Positions 35,307-48,080 of a DNA stretch of 64,000 bases are shown piece after piece. Origin of the DNA: Melampsora larici-populina 98AG31 (Eukaryota > Basidiomycota > Pucciniomycetes > Pucciniales > Melampsoraceae). Where the stretch lies: positions 440,191 through 504,190 of the forward strand of contig NW_006768782.1 of the NCBI RefSeq assembly GCF_000204055.1, written 5' to 3'. The stretch's first letter is position 1. Each line of letters begins with the position of its first letter. Position numbers and translations under genes: made by a program. The notes beneath the pieces were generated by a model. The model was not told the origin of the DNA, searched no databases, and saw nothing but the letters and a program-made list of their open reading frames with translations.

Positions 35307-38300
35307 CGTACGCGATACTCGAAGGTTTTAAGTGTAAGGGAGAAAGGATTCTATTCAAGCTTGGAAGTCGGAAGGCCCATGACTTCAGTCAAAGTGACCA
35401 CAGTGCTGGTGTGCTGAAGTTTCGAGCGACTTTACCCCCGACTGAAGCATACACGATCACAGGTGACGGGCATAATCACGTGATTAGAAGGTCTGTTCTT
35501 TGCCGTTGTGCGGGTGTTTCGGGGCCTACATACGTGGCGGGCAGGGGTTTTGGAATTGAGGCACGCTTCAGCACGGCTTCGAGAGCTCTCAAAGGCAGGC
35601 CTATACATAGTGGGGGCTTTGGGACCTGCCTCCGAGGTGTGCAAAGGAATACGTCATGATCAGGTAACTACTTGGCTTGGAATCCATGGTGGCCTTACAG
35701 TCCTGGTGTTGGTTTCTTGATGTTTTGAGGTCAGCACACTTCAAGGGACCAGTACATCACTTACCCAATCTGGTGGTAGGTGCACCACCAACAAAGATGC
35801 CTTGGATTGAAACTGAGGTATCCTTGTGTGGCAATAGCCTTAGACGCAGCAGCTGGGTAATTGATCTGAGCCTCTGTGGCAATATTTGGGGCCAAAGAAA
35901 GCCTTGAATCAATTCCTTGGACTGTGTGTCCAGGAAAATCTATATCCAAAGATACCTTGATTGGAAAATCTGAAATACGTTGCTGGCAGTGGTGTGTTCC
36001 AGTTGGCTGACTTTCAAAGGAAGATTTGACCATTGGTATGGTCAGGAGGTGGTATGTGCAGTCATTGTGGGGATATGGGCAGGAGTTTGAGGCAGGCAGG
36101 ATGCTAAAAGTGACCAATTCCCCCAGATTGACTTGGCAACTGAGATCAATAGACTAATACCACATAGCTACACCTTTCCATTATTTTTGCCTTTACCTGA
36201 AACCCCCTGTAAGATCAAGGATCACTCAATCTTCCCTGGGATGTGACTTGAAGGCCAAAGCCAGGACTGATAACCAATGTGGATTCCACTGGCCCACAGC
36301 CCCCAGCTACCAGGCTCTGGCAGGCCAGAGACTACCACAGCTTCATGAAAGATTGATGAAAGATTCAGAAAGATTTCAAAGTGACTTCAACATAATATCA
36401 TGTGGGGCCATTTGCCTGTCAGACCACCAAAATTTCAATGTCAACATATGACATCATGAATCTGTACACACCTGCTCCTGTATTCACAGATCAAGAATAT
36501 ATAGTCTATTAAACTTTATCATGTAAATTGACTGAGTTATTGAGGTTTGAAAAAAAATCACGGATGAAAAATACTATTTTTGTACTATACACAAGACTGG
36601 AATCTTGAATATCTTCAATCTTTGTCAATATACATATACATTATATATGATAATATTTTCCACATTATGTTTCTCCACATTTCTGTTCCCTGCAGCCTTT
36701 GTCCATGGGTAGTATTTTTATATGTAATTGCGGATTATATACAGAAGTTGGATTTTCTGAAGTTCTTTGACCTTGAGGCAAATTGTGATGAAATGTAGGG
36801 CACAATTTAGGCACAAATAGACTGATATGGATGTAAATAATAATCTCCAAAAGTTTCTGCCATAAATTTAGGCGATTGATAAACAACACCAACTTCAAAA
36901 CGATTTTGAAGCCGGGTTTTTTAGACTAGATTTTGTTTGAAGAATTACAGGCACCAAGAGCTGTACTGCTTCTACAGCCTTTGGACAGCTTCAGCTGCCT
37001 TCAGACTCTTTCTGAAGCCGGGTTTTTCTATCAAGTTTGGGTTTTTTTGTGTCTTTGTATTTCATTTTGAACTTTTTCATTTGGATTGTGTGAAAAGCTA
37101 TGTCAGCAGAACTTGGGATAATTGTTTCCTTTGCTTCTGCTCAAACATGCTGATACAATGAGGGATAGGAAGAAAAAAACAGTTCGAGCTGTGTTTCCTC
37201 TCTTGAGCAGTGCCATCTTGCTCTACCCTCCCACTATGTTGAATTTGATCAGATGAACAAGACAATTGGCGTCTGGGGATTGCACCATACCAAGGCCCAA
37301 CATGCTCCCATCTGGATCAGGAGCGGGTGGCCTTTATCAATCAATTTTGACAATCTCCCCAGGTATGTGACTAATTCAAGTTGTGAATAACACACTCAAC
37401 TGCCTTCAATAACATCTGATTTGCCTCTGATCCCAGTTGTGTAGAGAAATACATCACCAATATCAAAAAGATCATTGATTGTCAGATTGAAAGCAAGTAT
37501 CTCAACGGCAAGGTGGACATCTTGGACAGTAATGGTGTACACCTGATTGAGAGTTTTTGATAGACTAAAGAATTGAAAAGAAAGAAAATTGGATTTTTGG
37601 AAGCAAATAATATACTATAATGGCATGCTCTTTCTCAAGGTTATTTCTCATGAGTACACCAACAACCATGACAAAGCTCAGAAGCTCAAGATTGTCTTTA
37701 TTGAAGACACCTGGGAAGGGCATAAAATTTGGCGTCAGATATGTATGCATGCAAATCAATACAAAACAAAAACCAAAAACCGGCTTCAAACAAAACAAAA
37801 CAACAGCTTCAGCAAACAAGAAATCCGGATTCAGAAAGAGTCTGAAGGCTTTGGAAGCAGTACAGCTCTGGACATCAGTATAGCAGATGTACAGACCTGT
37901 ATTTCTTTGAGAGAAATCCAGTCTGAAAACCCCGGCTCCAAAATGGTTTCTAAGTTGGTGTTGTTTATTGATCAACTAAATTTATTGATATCCTTCCTAG
38001 AATAAACAAATCAAGGAAATATTGGACTGCTCATGTAGAATTCACAATGGTGAGAAATCATGTCCTGTAACATTTGAAGTGTCTATTTGGTGGTGCATGT
38101 TTCATTTTTGCATTAAAAAATCTACAGAATGTGATTTCTGGCCAGAAGTTTTTTCAGTGAATGTGCCCTTAAAGTTTATTTGGAAAAAAAAGAGGTCTGG
38201 GTGTGATTTTTTTGTAACTCCTGGAGAAGCATTCAAGAGAAAATGAGAAAATCTAAGTGAGAGGAGGCCCCCAAATATCATCTTGAGACTTAAAAGAGCT

Positions 38301-38476
38301 AGCTTTTAAGATCTAAAAGACTGATAATTATTCATAAAAAAGGTTAGATTTGAGCTTACGGGGCTTTGTGGTGAAAGTTGTTTCACTATAAATTCTAGCC
38401 GGTCAAGTTTCTTATGTTTTGAAAGAAATGGTGGTGATTACATTAGAAAGGGCTCTAATCAGAGAGAGTGTGTAAG
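35307..38476. other. intergenic and repeat region upstream of GCN1
   Basis: The first few hundred bases should contain the GCN1 promoter; no convincing TATA box is seen. From about 36840 to 38000 there are two inverted copies of a degenerate repeat (listed separately). Other open frames are short and without domain signal. Confidence 0.5.
36869..37990. repeat. imperfect inverted repeat pair
   Basis: The left copy (about 36869-37060) and the right copy (about 37770-37990, reverse orientation) share GATAAACAACACCAACTT, GAAGCCGGGTTTT, AGAGCTGTACTGCTTC and CCTTCAGACTCTTTCTGAA. The about 700 bp between them has no gene. Ends and target duplication were not resolved. Confidence 0.65.
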
Positions 38477-39049
38477 CAATACCGCAACCGCTCCCCTCTA
38501 AAGAGCGGGGCGAGCGGGAGCGGAGCGCTTTGGGAATGCGCGCAAACCGCCGCTATCCTGGGCGCAGCCTGTGCACCGCGTTTTGAGGCAGGAAATCCCT
38601 GAGCAGAGTGGACCGATCCGCAAAGGGCCGGTGTAGAACTCCTACGCAGTGTAGCGTAGGCTGAGCCAGAGAGGGGACAAATTACCACTCGTGAGAGATG
38701 GTAAAACTCAGGTGCTGTGAAGCTGCCCTCGTCCTTCGAAAATGATTTCGAGTTTTAAGATGGGGCGTCTCTACTTTCACTTCTTTGTTCTTTTTAAGGT
38801 TTCTCAAAACCTATTTCACACCACACGGTTGGATGCGCAGCGTTTGGCGGAGTCTAACGGTACTACACACGACTACACAAAATTGTAGTGCTGAGATATG
38901 TAAATTGGAGTAGTAAAGAGGGGGGAGATGGTTTTATTGACGGCGGGGTCTTATCCGGAGGATTGAGTACTCGGACTCAGGGCCAAATTTTGATTTTAAA
39001 AGTAGTAAAATATAATAATTAAATAAAATATGACTCTAATAAAATATAA

Positions 39050-39738
39050 GAGCATCCACTATGGGTGCGTTAACGATGTGATTTAGCGTTAGAATAACGC
39101 TAAAATCCAGACAGGTCTACTATGGACCTGTTTTAGACATGCGGTCCGTACGACTGCGTCAAATCTTGCACTCCCCTTGTTCAAATCTACGCAAGCCTAC
39201 GACTTGATTTATCGTAGACTTTTGGCGCATCAAATCGGTCAACAGCCATCAAATGATCTATCTGTATCCATCCCACTCTGCACTCACCACCTTCAATCAA
39301 AATCTTCCCTCGTCCCTCAAAATCACAGCTTGTTGATGGTAGCTGTTTATAACTCTGAATTTGCTAAAAAAAACGCATTTTGTTTTAAAAAAAAATGATT
39401 CCGTGCGATTGATTTCACCAAGATCGAGCAAGATGTGAGAAAGCTCGATGCTCATTGTCAACACCTGAAGCCATCATTTTGGTTCTTTCTGGCTACCAAG
39501 GTAGTCATCATCATAGAAGTGAGCTGGGTGAGGCGTGGTAAGATACTTCAATTCGAGTCTCGACTTTGCCATAGCGTGTATAGTGTTCTAAGAACAGATT
39601 ATCGTAGTTAAATCCTACGTTACATCATCCCATAGTGGATTTCATGCGGTTAACAACTTAGCTACAACACGCATGATTAAATTTTGCGATCAGGACCGCA
39701 AAATTTACGATAAAACACCCTCAACATAGTGGATGCTC
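39050..39738. mobile_element. Tourist-like MITE 1 (PIF-Harbinger type)
   Basis: The ends are GAGCATCCACTATG and its complement CATAGTGGATGCTC, flanked by TAA on both sides (39047-39049 and 39739-39741). A 3-bp TWA duplication is the mark of PIF-Harbinger elements. It is 689 bp without transposase. Inner segments repeat the CTACTATGGAC/CATAGTGGAT word. It lies inside the second hAT element and is therefore younger than that insertion. Confidence 0.85.
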
Positions 39739-39741
39739 TAA

Positions 39742-41538
39742 GACTCTAGAAGCCCATCACCGAGCTCAGCAAGATAACAAAACAATAATTGGACTCAATA
39801 ATACTCAATGACAATGATGATAACAAGTGAAGTAAGCTCTTTCTTTGTCTCTGTTATCAAAGAAAAACTAACTAACACAACAAAAACTAACTGATTTACT
39901 GCAGTACTCTTAAAGGAAACCAACGACGGACTTAATCATAAAAAACACTATAGCCATTTACTTAATAACACTAACACTTTAAAAGAAAAGAAAAGAAATT
40001 ACACACTCTCAAGACACACTGAAAGACACAACACACGCGAACACACACAAATTGAACTACAGATGGATTGATGGATGGATGGATTCCCCCCCTTCTCCAG
40101 TCAAGTGAAGCCCTCTTTATACCTTTCCTCGATCCCAAACCCCAACTCGATCATTCACATCTCAACTATCTCAACCCCAACCTGTTCTTTTCCCCAGACC
40201 GATCATTCTTAAAGTAGTTTTATCATCTCTTCTACTATGTAAGTGTTTTCTCTTCCTTCTCTTATTTGTTTTCTTATATTGTTCATCATCTAATATTGAT
40301 TGTTAACTTTTCGATCTCCAGCCCTGATTTCATTCTACTTTAATTATGATTTCTCTATAGCGACTGTACCCCAAAATCGATCATCCTATCAATACCATCT
40401 TCATCATGCTCTATCCAATTTCGATCTCGAGTTCTGATATCAATTTAGTTTCAACTTTCAAACCTCAACCTCAAGAATCAAACTTTCTATCATCTTTTAA
40501 TTTCGCTTTTGATCTTTGATTCAATTATGAACTTTGGTGAGTCTTGTCTTCATCTCTGATCTGTTTTCAATTTCGCACCCCACTGACACTTTCAAATTAT
40601 TTGTTCTAAGTATGCTCAGCATAATCAAGCCTCCTGTCCAATTAATCATTTCGATCTCAGCCCTTGAAGTTGATAACTATTCTATGTATGTTCTTTCTTC
40701 TTCCTCTAGTTTTGGATGGTTGCTGACTGCCTTTAACTTATTTGTACATATTCTAGAGTTTGTTTCTAAGCTATTAGCCCAGATCGATCATCCTTATCTC
40801 CTTCAGGTGAGGTTCTCTTTGATATGACATTCCTATCAACAAATTCCAAATCGCTTCCAGCCTATTACCACCTTCAGACAGTCCTGTTCACTGGTTTTAT
40901 TGTTATTTTGTTATTCATTCCTGATCCAGCCCTGTTCTAGGATCTAGTTAACTATTGAGTCTTGAATTTATCAACTCTTGTTCTATTATGTTTCATCCTA
41001 TGAGTTTCTTTTATTTAGTTGTAAGTTAGAATATTGAAATGAATGTATATGTATTAATGATAAGAGTAACTAGAACAAATATGAGAGTTGAGTATAAAGG
41101 GATCCCAGCAAGATCCTTGAATGACTCAGAACTTTCAGGTATATTCCTTGAAAGAAAACTAAACTATAGATGTTTTGTAAGATTAAAGATAGAGCCCTTC
41201 TGAGCTTTTGATTACCACACCGGGGCTTGGCCTGCTCCGCTATATAGCAGAGCCATACCCTGTACCCAGGCCTCCAGGTTAATCCTTTGACCTACATTCT
41301 CCAAACTTCCACCATACATGAACTCGACTATCTCAAAATGGCAACTGGCGCAAGTACATTCCTTTGAACAATTGATGATGTCCTGTACACCACCCCGTGG
41401 ACACTTTCTCCAGACTGGCCAGGTTGTGGTTCGCTTTTCAGATCCTTAAGGTACGTCTGTAGGATTTTCTCTCATCAATACTCATTTCAAAATTGAGATT
41501 TTGAATTAACGACGTCCTTCTCAATACCTTCGATCCCC
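39742..41538. other. leader region of the second hAT element
   Basis: There is no supported coding sequence. The region is AT- and pyrimidine-rich with short simple repeats (AAAAGAAAAGAAA near 39985, GATGGATGGATGGATT near 40070). It may hold the promoter and 5' untranslated exons of the decayed transposase. Confidence 0.4.
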
Positions 41539-44500
41539 ATGCCTGCCTCCAAAAACAACTCACAAAGCTTGACTCAAGGTACACTCCAGGTACCAGGTAG
41601 GTCATCCGCTAGAAGTCTTCGACCTCCAAGCCCTTCTTGCTCCCAACCCGGTTTCATCATACCTCCAAAAGACTCGCGTACGTCTTTATCTGTCACATCA
41701 AGTCCTGGCCATGGATCTCTGGGACCCCTCGGCCTTTGACCTGCATCACCCCGACCTTCAACTCCAACCAGCAAAAAGAATACCGCTCCACAGGCCAAAC
41801 CAGCTCCAAAAGGAAAAGTAAGTGAACATTGAATAATCAAAGTTAAAAAGTGACCTGACAATGCAACTGTATTTGTCTGCTAGAATCGCTCTTCGGCCAG
41901 CAAACAAGCTAGATCATCGTCTACCACTCCATTAGAAGGAGCCTCACCTTTGGCCCAGAGAGTCAGAAAAGATGTAAGTCACTATTCACTATGATATTGT
42001 TCTCTCCAACTGCTCCTCCATTTTATATCTTAATTTCTTCTCCTGTTCATCATATTGTTTAGGTCTATGAGGTCCCAACTGGTGTTGACTTGGATCAAGA
42101 TTCGGAAGTTGAGATGATGGGGACCAGTGGCAAAACTGGCTATATGAAAACTAGGAGTGAAGATGTGAAGAATCTTAAAACATATTTTTATGCACCAAAA
42201 GTATGTATCTTGTTTATGTATCTTGTTTCTCATAATATGTTTAATTCCTTTTTGTTTTACCACATGGCTAGCAAAAATGTTTACTTCTCATTGATCATTC
42301 ATAGGGCCTCAAGTACAAGTGCCAATGGTGTCATGATACGTATTCTGCTGGAAAAAATTCGTATTACGGATTGTGGGGGCATCGGGACGGCAAAGCAAAT
42401 TGGCCTGCGTGCAAGATGCGTCACAAAGTGATTGCCGCAGGAGTCAATCTACCGCTGTCTTATGAAGAGCAGCTCAAAGCTCAAAGGAACAACAGGAAGG
42501 GAAGTTTAAAATCTTAATTCACTGGGCCAAAGTTCTCGGCCGACCTTGTCAATATGATCCTGGTCTTGTGGCTGGTTTGTCATGCTCTGCCATGGGCACG
42601 CTTTGAGGATCTGGCTCTTCGAGCCGCGTTTAACGCCGTCAATGACGGTGCTACAATTCGCTCAAGAACTTGGGCAGCAAAACAATCAGTGATCCTCTTT
42701 TCTGGATTGCATGACCAGGCTATCAAAACTGTTAAAGTAAGCATCTGTGCCCTTATCCACTTTTCTCGGTTTGATTGCACATTAATATCATTTTTTATAT
42801 AGGAAAATAAGGGCAAGTTTTGTTTGGTACACGACGTATGGACTACAAAAGGCAACCGATACGCGTTCATTGGAGCTACCACAAATTATATTGATGATGA
42901 ATGGAATTACAGATCAACACACCTTACCCTGAAGATGGTGGCTTGGCGGCATTTCGGGGCCCTTCTAGCAAGTCCTATTGGATGATTTCTGATTTGTCAT
43001 GGGATCCATAAGAAGATATGTTCTTTCTCTTTTCATATAATCTTTTCCTTAAGCCATGTCCTGATGATTGTATTTATTTTTTCTTTCCTTCTTACATGCT
43101 AGCCCAGGTAACGGACAGCGGCGGTAACAACGGCCCGATGGCTGCTGAGATGCAGTCAATGTTTGAGGGAGCTGATTATCCGTCCTTCTGGAGCGCCCAT
43201 TCACACCACATAAAGTGCTACGTCCATAAGCTCAACCTCACGGTTGGGCACGGCCTCAAAGTACTTGGCCAGAAGGTAAGCGTTGCAAAGCCTGGAATGC
43301 CTCACGGTCACAATCTTCCAATTCCAGCTTTGGAGGCCAACAATGGCAAAGACAAGGTGGATATAGACAACGCAGAATCAGATGAAGACAATGACCGGAA
43401 TCTACGGGAAAAGCCTGATGGTGTAGATGAAGACGACACTAATAAGGATTTGAACATTGATGGCAAAGTATGTGAAAAGGATGTCGTTGTTGCCCTTGCG
43501 CTTGCAAAGGTGAGTTCTAATAGATCCTTTCGTCTCTTCTTTATACTTGATATTTGCTAATGAGCCCTCCTATATCTATTGTGCCGTGCTAGGTTGACAC
43601 TGTGAGTGGGCAGATCGCCAGCACTGCAGCCAGACAAAGCAACTTCAAGGCACGCTTGACTAGGTTGGGTTACCAAGGCCGCATGCTCAAACAGCCTTCC
43701 AAAAATCGCTGGAACAGTCACTACGAGAGTTGCAAGGTCGCTTGCAACGCACAGGAGGTTTGTTGAGCGAATTCTATTCTGTTACAATTTGAAGTTTACA
43801 GTTTTACTTTTTATCTATACTTTCTCTCTTGTTCTTTCTAGGTAATCAACTCTATGCTGGCCGCGGATCAAAAAGCGTGTTTTTTTAAAGGGGTCACCAT
43901 CTCACCTACCAAATGGCATGCAGTGGAATTGGTCAACAAGGTTCTTAAGGTGTGTTTCTCTCTGTTGCTTTTCTTGCCCATAGATATATTGATATATTTG
44001 TTAATCATGGTTTGTAGACCTTTGTTTATGCCACAGCCCGTGTTGAAGGCAATGGACCGACTGGGTGTATACTCTTACAGGAATACAAACATGTAATCAC
44101 TGAGCTGAACAGCCATTGATCCAATGCCACTGAATTTAAAAGCCTTATTACTGCGATCGCCGAGATGAAGAAATGGCTGGCCAAGTACCAGGAAGAGGCA
44201 CCAATTGTATTCTTCTCGCCACCGTCCTTAACCCTTGGTTCCGCGGCAAATTCTTTTCCATACATTATCCTGATTTCCAGCTTGCTGCAAATTCGGCAAT
44301 CAAAACAGCTTTTGATTGTGCCTTGCAGGAAACTGACATTCAAGAGCCATCCCCATCGCCTGATGAGGGAAAACCTGACAAGGATCCTGACACATTTGAT
44401 ATATTTGGATCTTCCAACAAGGTAACTGACACATCATCTTCTACCACTGAACTCAAGGGGTATCTGCAAGCGAAATTCCCAATCAAAAAGGATCAGACAC

Positions 44501-44920
44501 CTCTTGGTTGGTGGAAGGTTTGTCCCACTTGTATATATTCTATTTCCATTTCTTTTTTATGTAGTCTGATTCTATTTCTCTCTTGCTCACAACTCACTTT
44601 ATCTCACAGGAGCATGAACACCAATTTCCAAACCTTGCACGTCTGGCACATGATTAACTTTCCATATTGGCCACGTCATGTGCATGTGAGCGCACCTTTT
44701 CTGCCGCGGCCGATATCTGTACTCCATCACGTGGAAATATGCTTCCAGAAACGATGGAGTGTCTTGTTGGTTCTCAGGCCTGGTTGAAGGAAGGGATTGT
44801 CCCTGGTGGAGATTTTGAGGAGGCCGCGGAAGGTCTTCAATTCTATATTGATAGCTTGGTTAATCAAAAGGACATCAATGGCTTGGTTAAAAAAAGGGCT
44901 AATGTCTTATGTTATCTATT
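41539..44920 (+). pseudogene. hAT transposase pseudogene with BED finger
   Basis: Homologous throughout to the intact copy at 3238-6489. About ten exons can be followed: a basic N-terminus from ATG 41539; a BED finger KCQWCHDTY with GLWGHRDGK; FCLVHDVWTTKG (first Asp); QVTDSGGNN (second Asp); and the dimerisation segment ATSCACERTFSAAA. It is broken by in-frame stops: TGA near 41737, TAA near 42515, TGA near 42984, TGA near 44114 and TAA near 44653, plus a frameshift near 44205. Intron positions at the second-Asp strand, after AQE, VLK and WWK match the intact copy. It has extra introns in the N-terminal half and one after TVK. The intron after HKK begins ATATGT and ends TTCTTAC, the same AT-AC arrangement as in the intact copy. 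Confidence 0.88.
43018..43097 (+). other. AT-AC-like intron in the hAT pseudogene
   Basis: After HGIHKK the sequence is ATATGTTCTTTC, and the next block starts ATG-CTA-GCC-CAG after CCTTCTTAC. AT-AC splicing gives KK|MLAQVTDSGG in phase 0. It contains TTTTCCTTAAG, close to a U12 branch site, but about 45 nt from the acceptor, too far for a typical U12 intron. Confidence 0.5.
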
Positions 44921-45593
44921 TTTTTTCTTTTTTCTATCAATAGCTACAAAAATCAAATTACTTCCGAAACAACAATTTTTTACATCTTCTTCCTTCTATC
45001 AATAGCTACAACAATATAATTCCTAGCTGTGATTTCTTATTTCCTAAATACATGCCGTAAATAAAATTTTTAGGTCCTCTGACGCGCTGTGCGCCGCTAT
45101 ATAGCGCTGTGCGCAGTGATTTAACCACTACGAACCCCCAAGGGAGAAAAAAATTTGAAAAAGAGCGGTTGGGTGCGTAGTGCTTTAGAGCGGCAATTGC
45201 GCACCACACCCAAAATCGTCGAATTTTGGGTGCGTAGCGTAGCGGTTGCAATATTGGTGTAAGTAAGTTGGCAACTTACTTCTTGGACAACTCCTCTTGA
45301 AGTTTTTGAAATCCAAAGGTTCCTATCTATGGATCCTTATCAAATAGATGTCTTTCAAAGAGTCTTACTACTAAGATCTCAAAAGGTAAGCAAAGATAGC
45401 TTGTGCTATGATTTGGTGAAGTTGGTGAGTGACAGTTCTCTTAGAAGTGAACAATAATTCTTTTTTGGATCAACTGATAAGAGTTTCCTTTGTAGAGAAA
45501 CTAATTATAAAGCAATGAAGAGGTCAAAAAATAGGACAGTAGGTCAAAACTAGTTTCAATTTATCTCCGGGATGGATTTTTAAATCAGAGTAA

Positions 45594-46429
45594 GGCCCCG
45601 TTTGGTATAGCTTACAGCTTTTATAAATACATTAGAAATTAATAGATTATGCAATGCATAATCTATTATTTTATGAAGCCAATTTTTAATTCTGAAATTA
45701 CATTTTCATGTGTAGCAAAAAACAAATGATGGTGTTTGGTCTTGTTTGGTATTTCACCAAACTTGACTACAGATCAATCAAAATCTATTGTCCTCTTGAT
45801 TTTTGATCGGTCGATTCAACTTTGGACACAGAGATCAACTCAACTTGGCTATCCATTCAAATCATCACTTTGATGAGTTGATGGAGCTGATCAATAGGGA
45901 AATCACTTGGTCCAAGTCTGAACCCCTCAGTCTATATGTTCACCAAGAAACAAGTGATGTTGTTTTTATTTATCACCATTATAAGTGATTGAAATACCAA
46001 AGTCAAATTGATGATTATGAAGGTCAAGTTATTAAAAAACAAGGGTTGAACTTGTAAGGATCACATATTTATACAAATCAGAATAGAGTTGATAAACATC
46101 AACATTTGAAGTTGCGCGCGTGATGAAGAAATGATTGTTTGTAGTCGGCAAAATTTTGATCTGAAGTGGCAAATCTTGATGCGACAGAGCCCCGAGTTTT
46201 GAGGCTTCCTCCGGGTTTATAATGGATTATTGAAACTTGAAAGCTGGTCTAGAGCAGCTTTCAAAATGATGGAAAAAACTAGATTATTGACTATAAAATG
46301 GCTTTTGAAAAGAGGGGCAAAGGAGGGCGAAAGCAATAACAAACAAGTTTTTTTGAAAAAGTGTAAAATAGATCATTTTCAAAAAATAATACATTTCTTC
46401 CAGTTTTGTAAGCCATACCAAACGGGGCC
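45594..46429. mobile_element. Tourist-like MITE 2 (PIF-Harbinger type)
   Basis: The ends are GGCCCCGTTTGGTAT and its complement ATACCAAACGGGGCC, flanked by TAA at 45591-45593 and 46430-46432. The inverted ends extend over about 25 bp (GGTATRGCTTACA). The element is 836 bp, AT-rich, with no transposase. The ends differ from MITE 1, so it belongs to a separate family. Confidence 0.87.
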
Positions 46430-47089
46430 TAAGTTTGTTGAATTTCTAAAAGTAAAATCTTTATCAAGGCTTTATTGATGTGAGTGTTTTGAAGTATTTC
46501 TAAAAAAAGTATAAAGGTTTATAAGATGATGATTCTTTCTACTATTGGAAAGATCCTTTGATTATATATACTTTGACAAATTAGTGATATCATAATGTGG
46601 CATTACTATTCTTGCACTTTTGTAGTTACAATTACACAGGTCCTTTAGTCAGTTTGGTTTTGAATCTAAGTTGTCATCTCTACTGTTCCTGGCTTGTTGT
46701 AATTGGACATTGTATGATTACTTCTAGCTAGTTAGGGTTCAAATATCATTGGATCCTGACTAGTTAGTTCTTCATTGTTTTTATTTTGATATTTTCACTA
46801 TTGAAACTTGAGTTTTTTGAGATGCAATATTTTAATTCCATTTTCATGGTTATGAAGATTTCATTGCTAGCTTGTAATCAGTCATTTAACCAATTGGATG
46901 TTATTCACAAAATAACTTTTTGTGGTTGACACAAGCTTGCAGATTCTATTTAATACTGAAAGCTTGTTTGTTATTCATTCAAGAATACATTGATAAATGC
47001 CACCAAAATGCCCTTGAGGCTCTCCACGGCCTCCTCTGGTTGCCACTTCTCCCATCATAATTCCATCAGATTCCAAAGAGGAATCTCAA

Positions 47090-48080
47090 TTGACATCCAT
47101 GAAACGTATTCTGATTCCTTGCTGCATCCAAGCTGCTGGAAGAGGAACTGTACTATGTAAAGGCAATAACTTTGAACTCTCATTCACAAACACCTTGCAC
47201 ATCCCTTTGCTTACTGGTAATCTTGTCAGTTTATCTCAACTCTTTGCAAAAAGTTTTGAACATCAATTCTGGCAATAACAAATTTGAGATTTAGAAACCC
47301 GGTGTACCTGTTTTAGATGGATCTATCTCAAAAGAAATTTTTGTTCTCAACATTCCCAAGGGTGAGTCCTATGCTTTCTCCTCATCAGCTTTAACATCCT
47401 CTGATGATTTGATCCTTCTTCACAGACGTCTTGTTCATTTGAACCATTGAAATATGTCCATGTTGTTCCATTTTCCTCAAACCCAAAGTTCCCCATGCCC
47501 AATTTGTATGTTAAGTAGACATCACTGTTTACCATTCTCTGGATCAATTCCATGTCCTACTTCCCCTCTAGAAGTGATTAATAGTGACACTGCGGGGATT
47601 ATTATGTTTGAGACCTGATTGAGCAAAGTTGTGGTGTCTGAGTCTGCAATAAGTCTCAATTTTCCAATTGGAACCTATTAAAGGCAAGGGGGGGACCTTG
47701 TATTTTAATAGGTTTCAATCCAAATTTGAAACTTATTGTGAACTCTGTCACCACATTAAGTTTCACATGATTTGAGTGGACGCATTACTCCCAAAACTAT
47801 TGGGGGAGGCCATTATTACTTCAAATTGACTGATGGCTTTACAAACTACCGACATGTATATATACTTAAAAACAAGTCAGAGACCTTTTTGTGTTTTATT
47901 CAATTCAAGATGTTAGTTGAAAAACAACTTGGTGTTCCCATTAAAGGTTTGGTTAATGATAATGGCAAAGAATGCACTCTTGATGCTCATCCCCATCACT
48001 ATACTCTACTTTTATGGTTCTTGGTGGGCCTTTTGATGGTATGTGGTCCCATTTTGTGGTCTAAATCCCCCAACAATTAG
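47090..48080 (+). pseudogene. Ty1/copia pol remnant (pre-integrase and integrase)
   Basis: Translated fragments show the copia gag-pre-integrase and integrase start. AAGRGTVLCKGNNF and LHIPLLTGNLVSLSQLF precede LLHRRLVHLN and CPICMLSRHH (the HHCC zinc region). TDGFTNYRHVYILKNKSE and GVPIKGLVNDNGKE follow (integrase core strands). Several stops and frame changes interrupt it, and protease, RT and LTRs are absent. It is a dead fragment. Confidence 0.85.

Larger units (their letters stand above)
38477..45256 (+). mobile_element. second hAT element, decayed, with nested MITE
   Basis: The left end reads CAATACCGCAACCGCT at 38477; the right end is the complement of CAATATTGCAACCGCT, ending at 45256. 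GTGTAAG flanks both sides (38470-38476 and 45257-45263), a 7-bp target duplication like that of the first hAT copy. The element is 6780 bp including a Tourist-like MITE at 39050-39738. The subterminal 200-250 bp at each end are GC-rich, with many GCGCAG, GAGCGG and GTAGCG words. The transposase gene inside is on the plus strand and broken. Confidence 0.82.

Noticed and set aside
43018..43097. U12-type intron call from the TTTTCCTTAAG word
   Set aside because: The word is about 45 nt from the acceptor and the donor ATATGT lacks the U12 ATATCC core.
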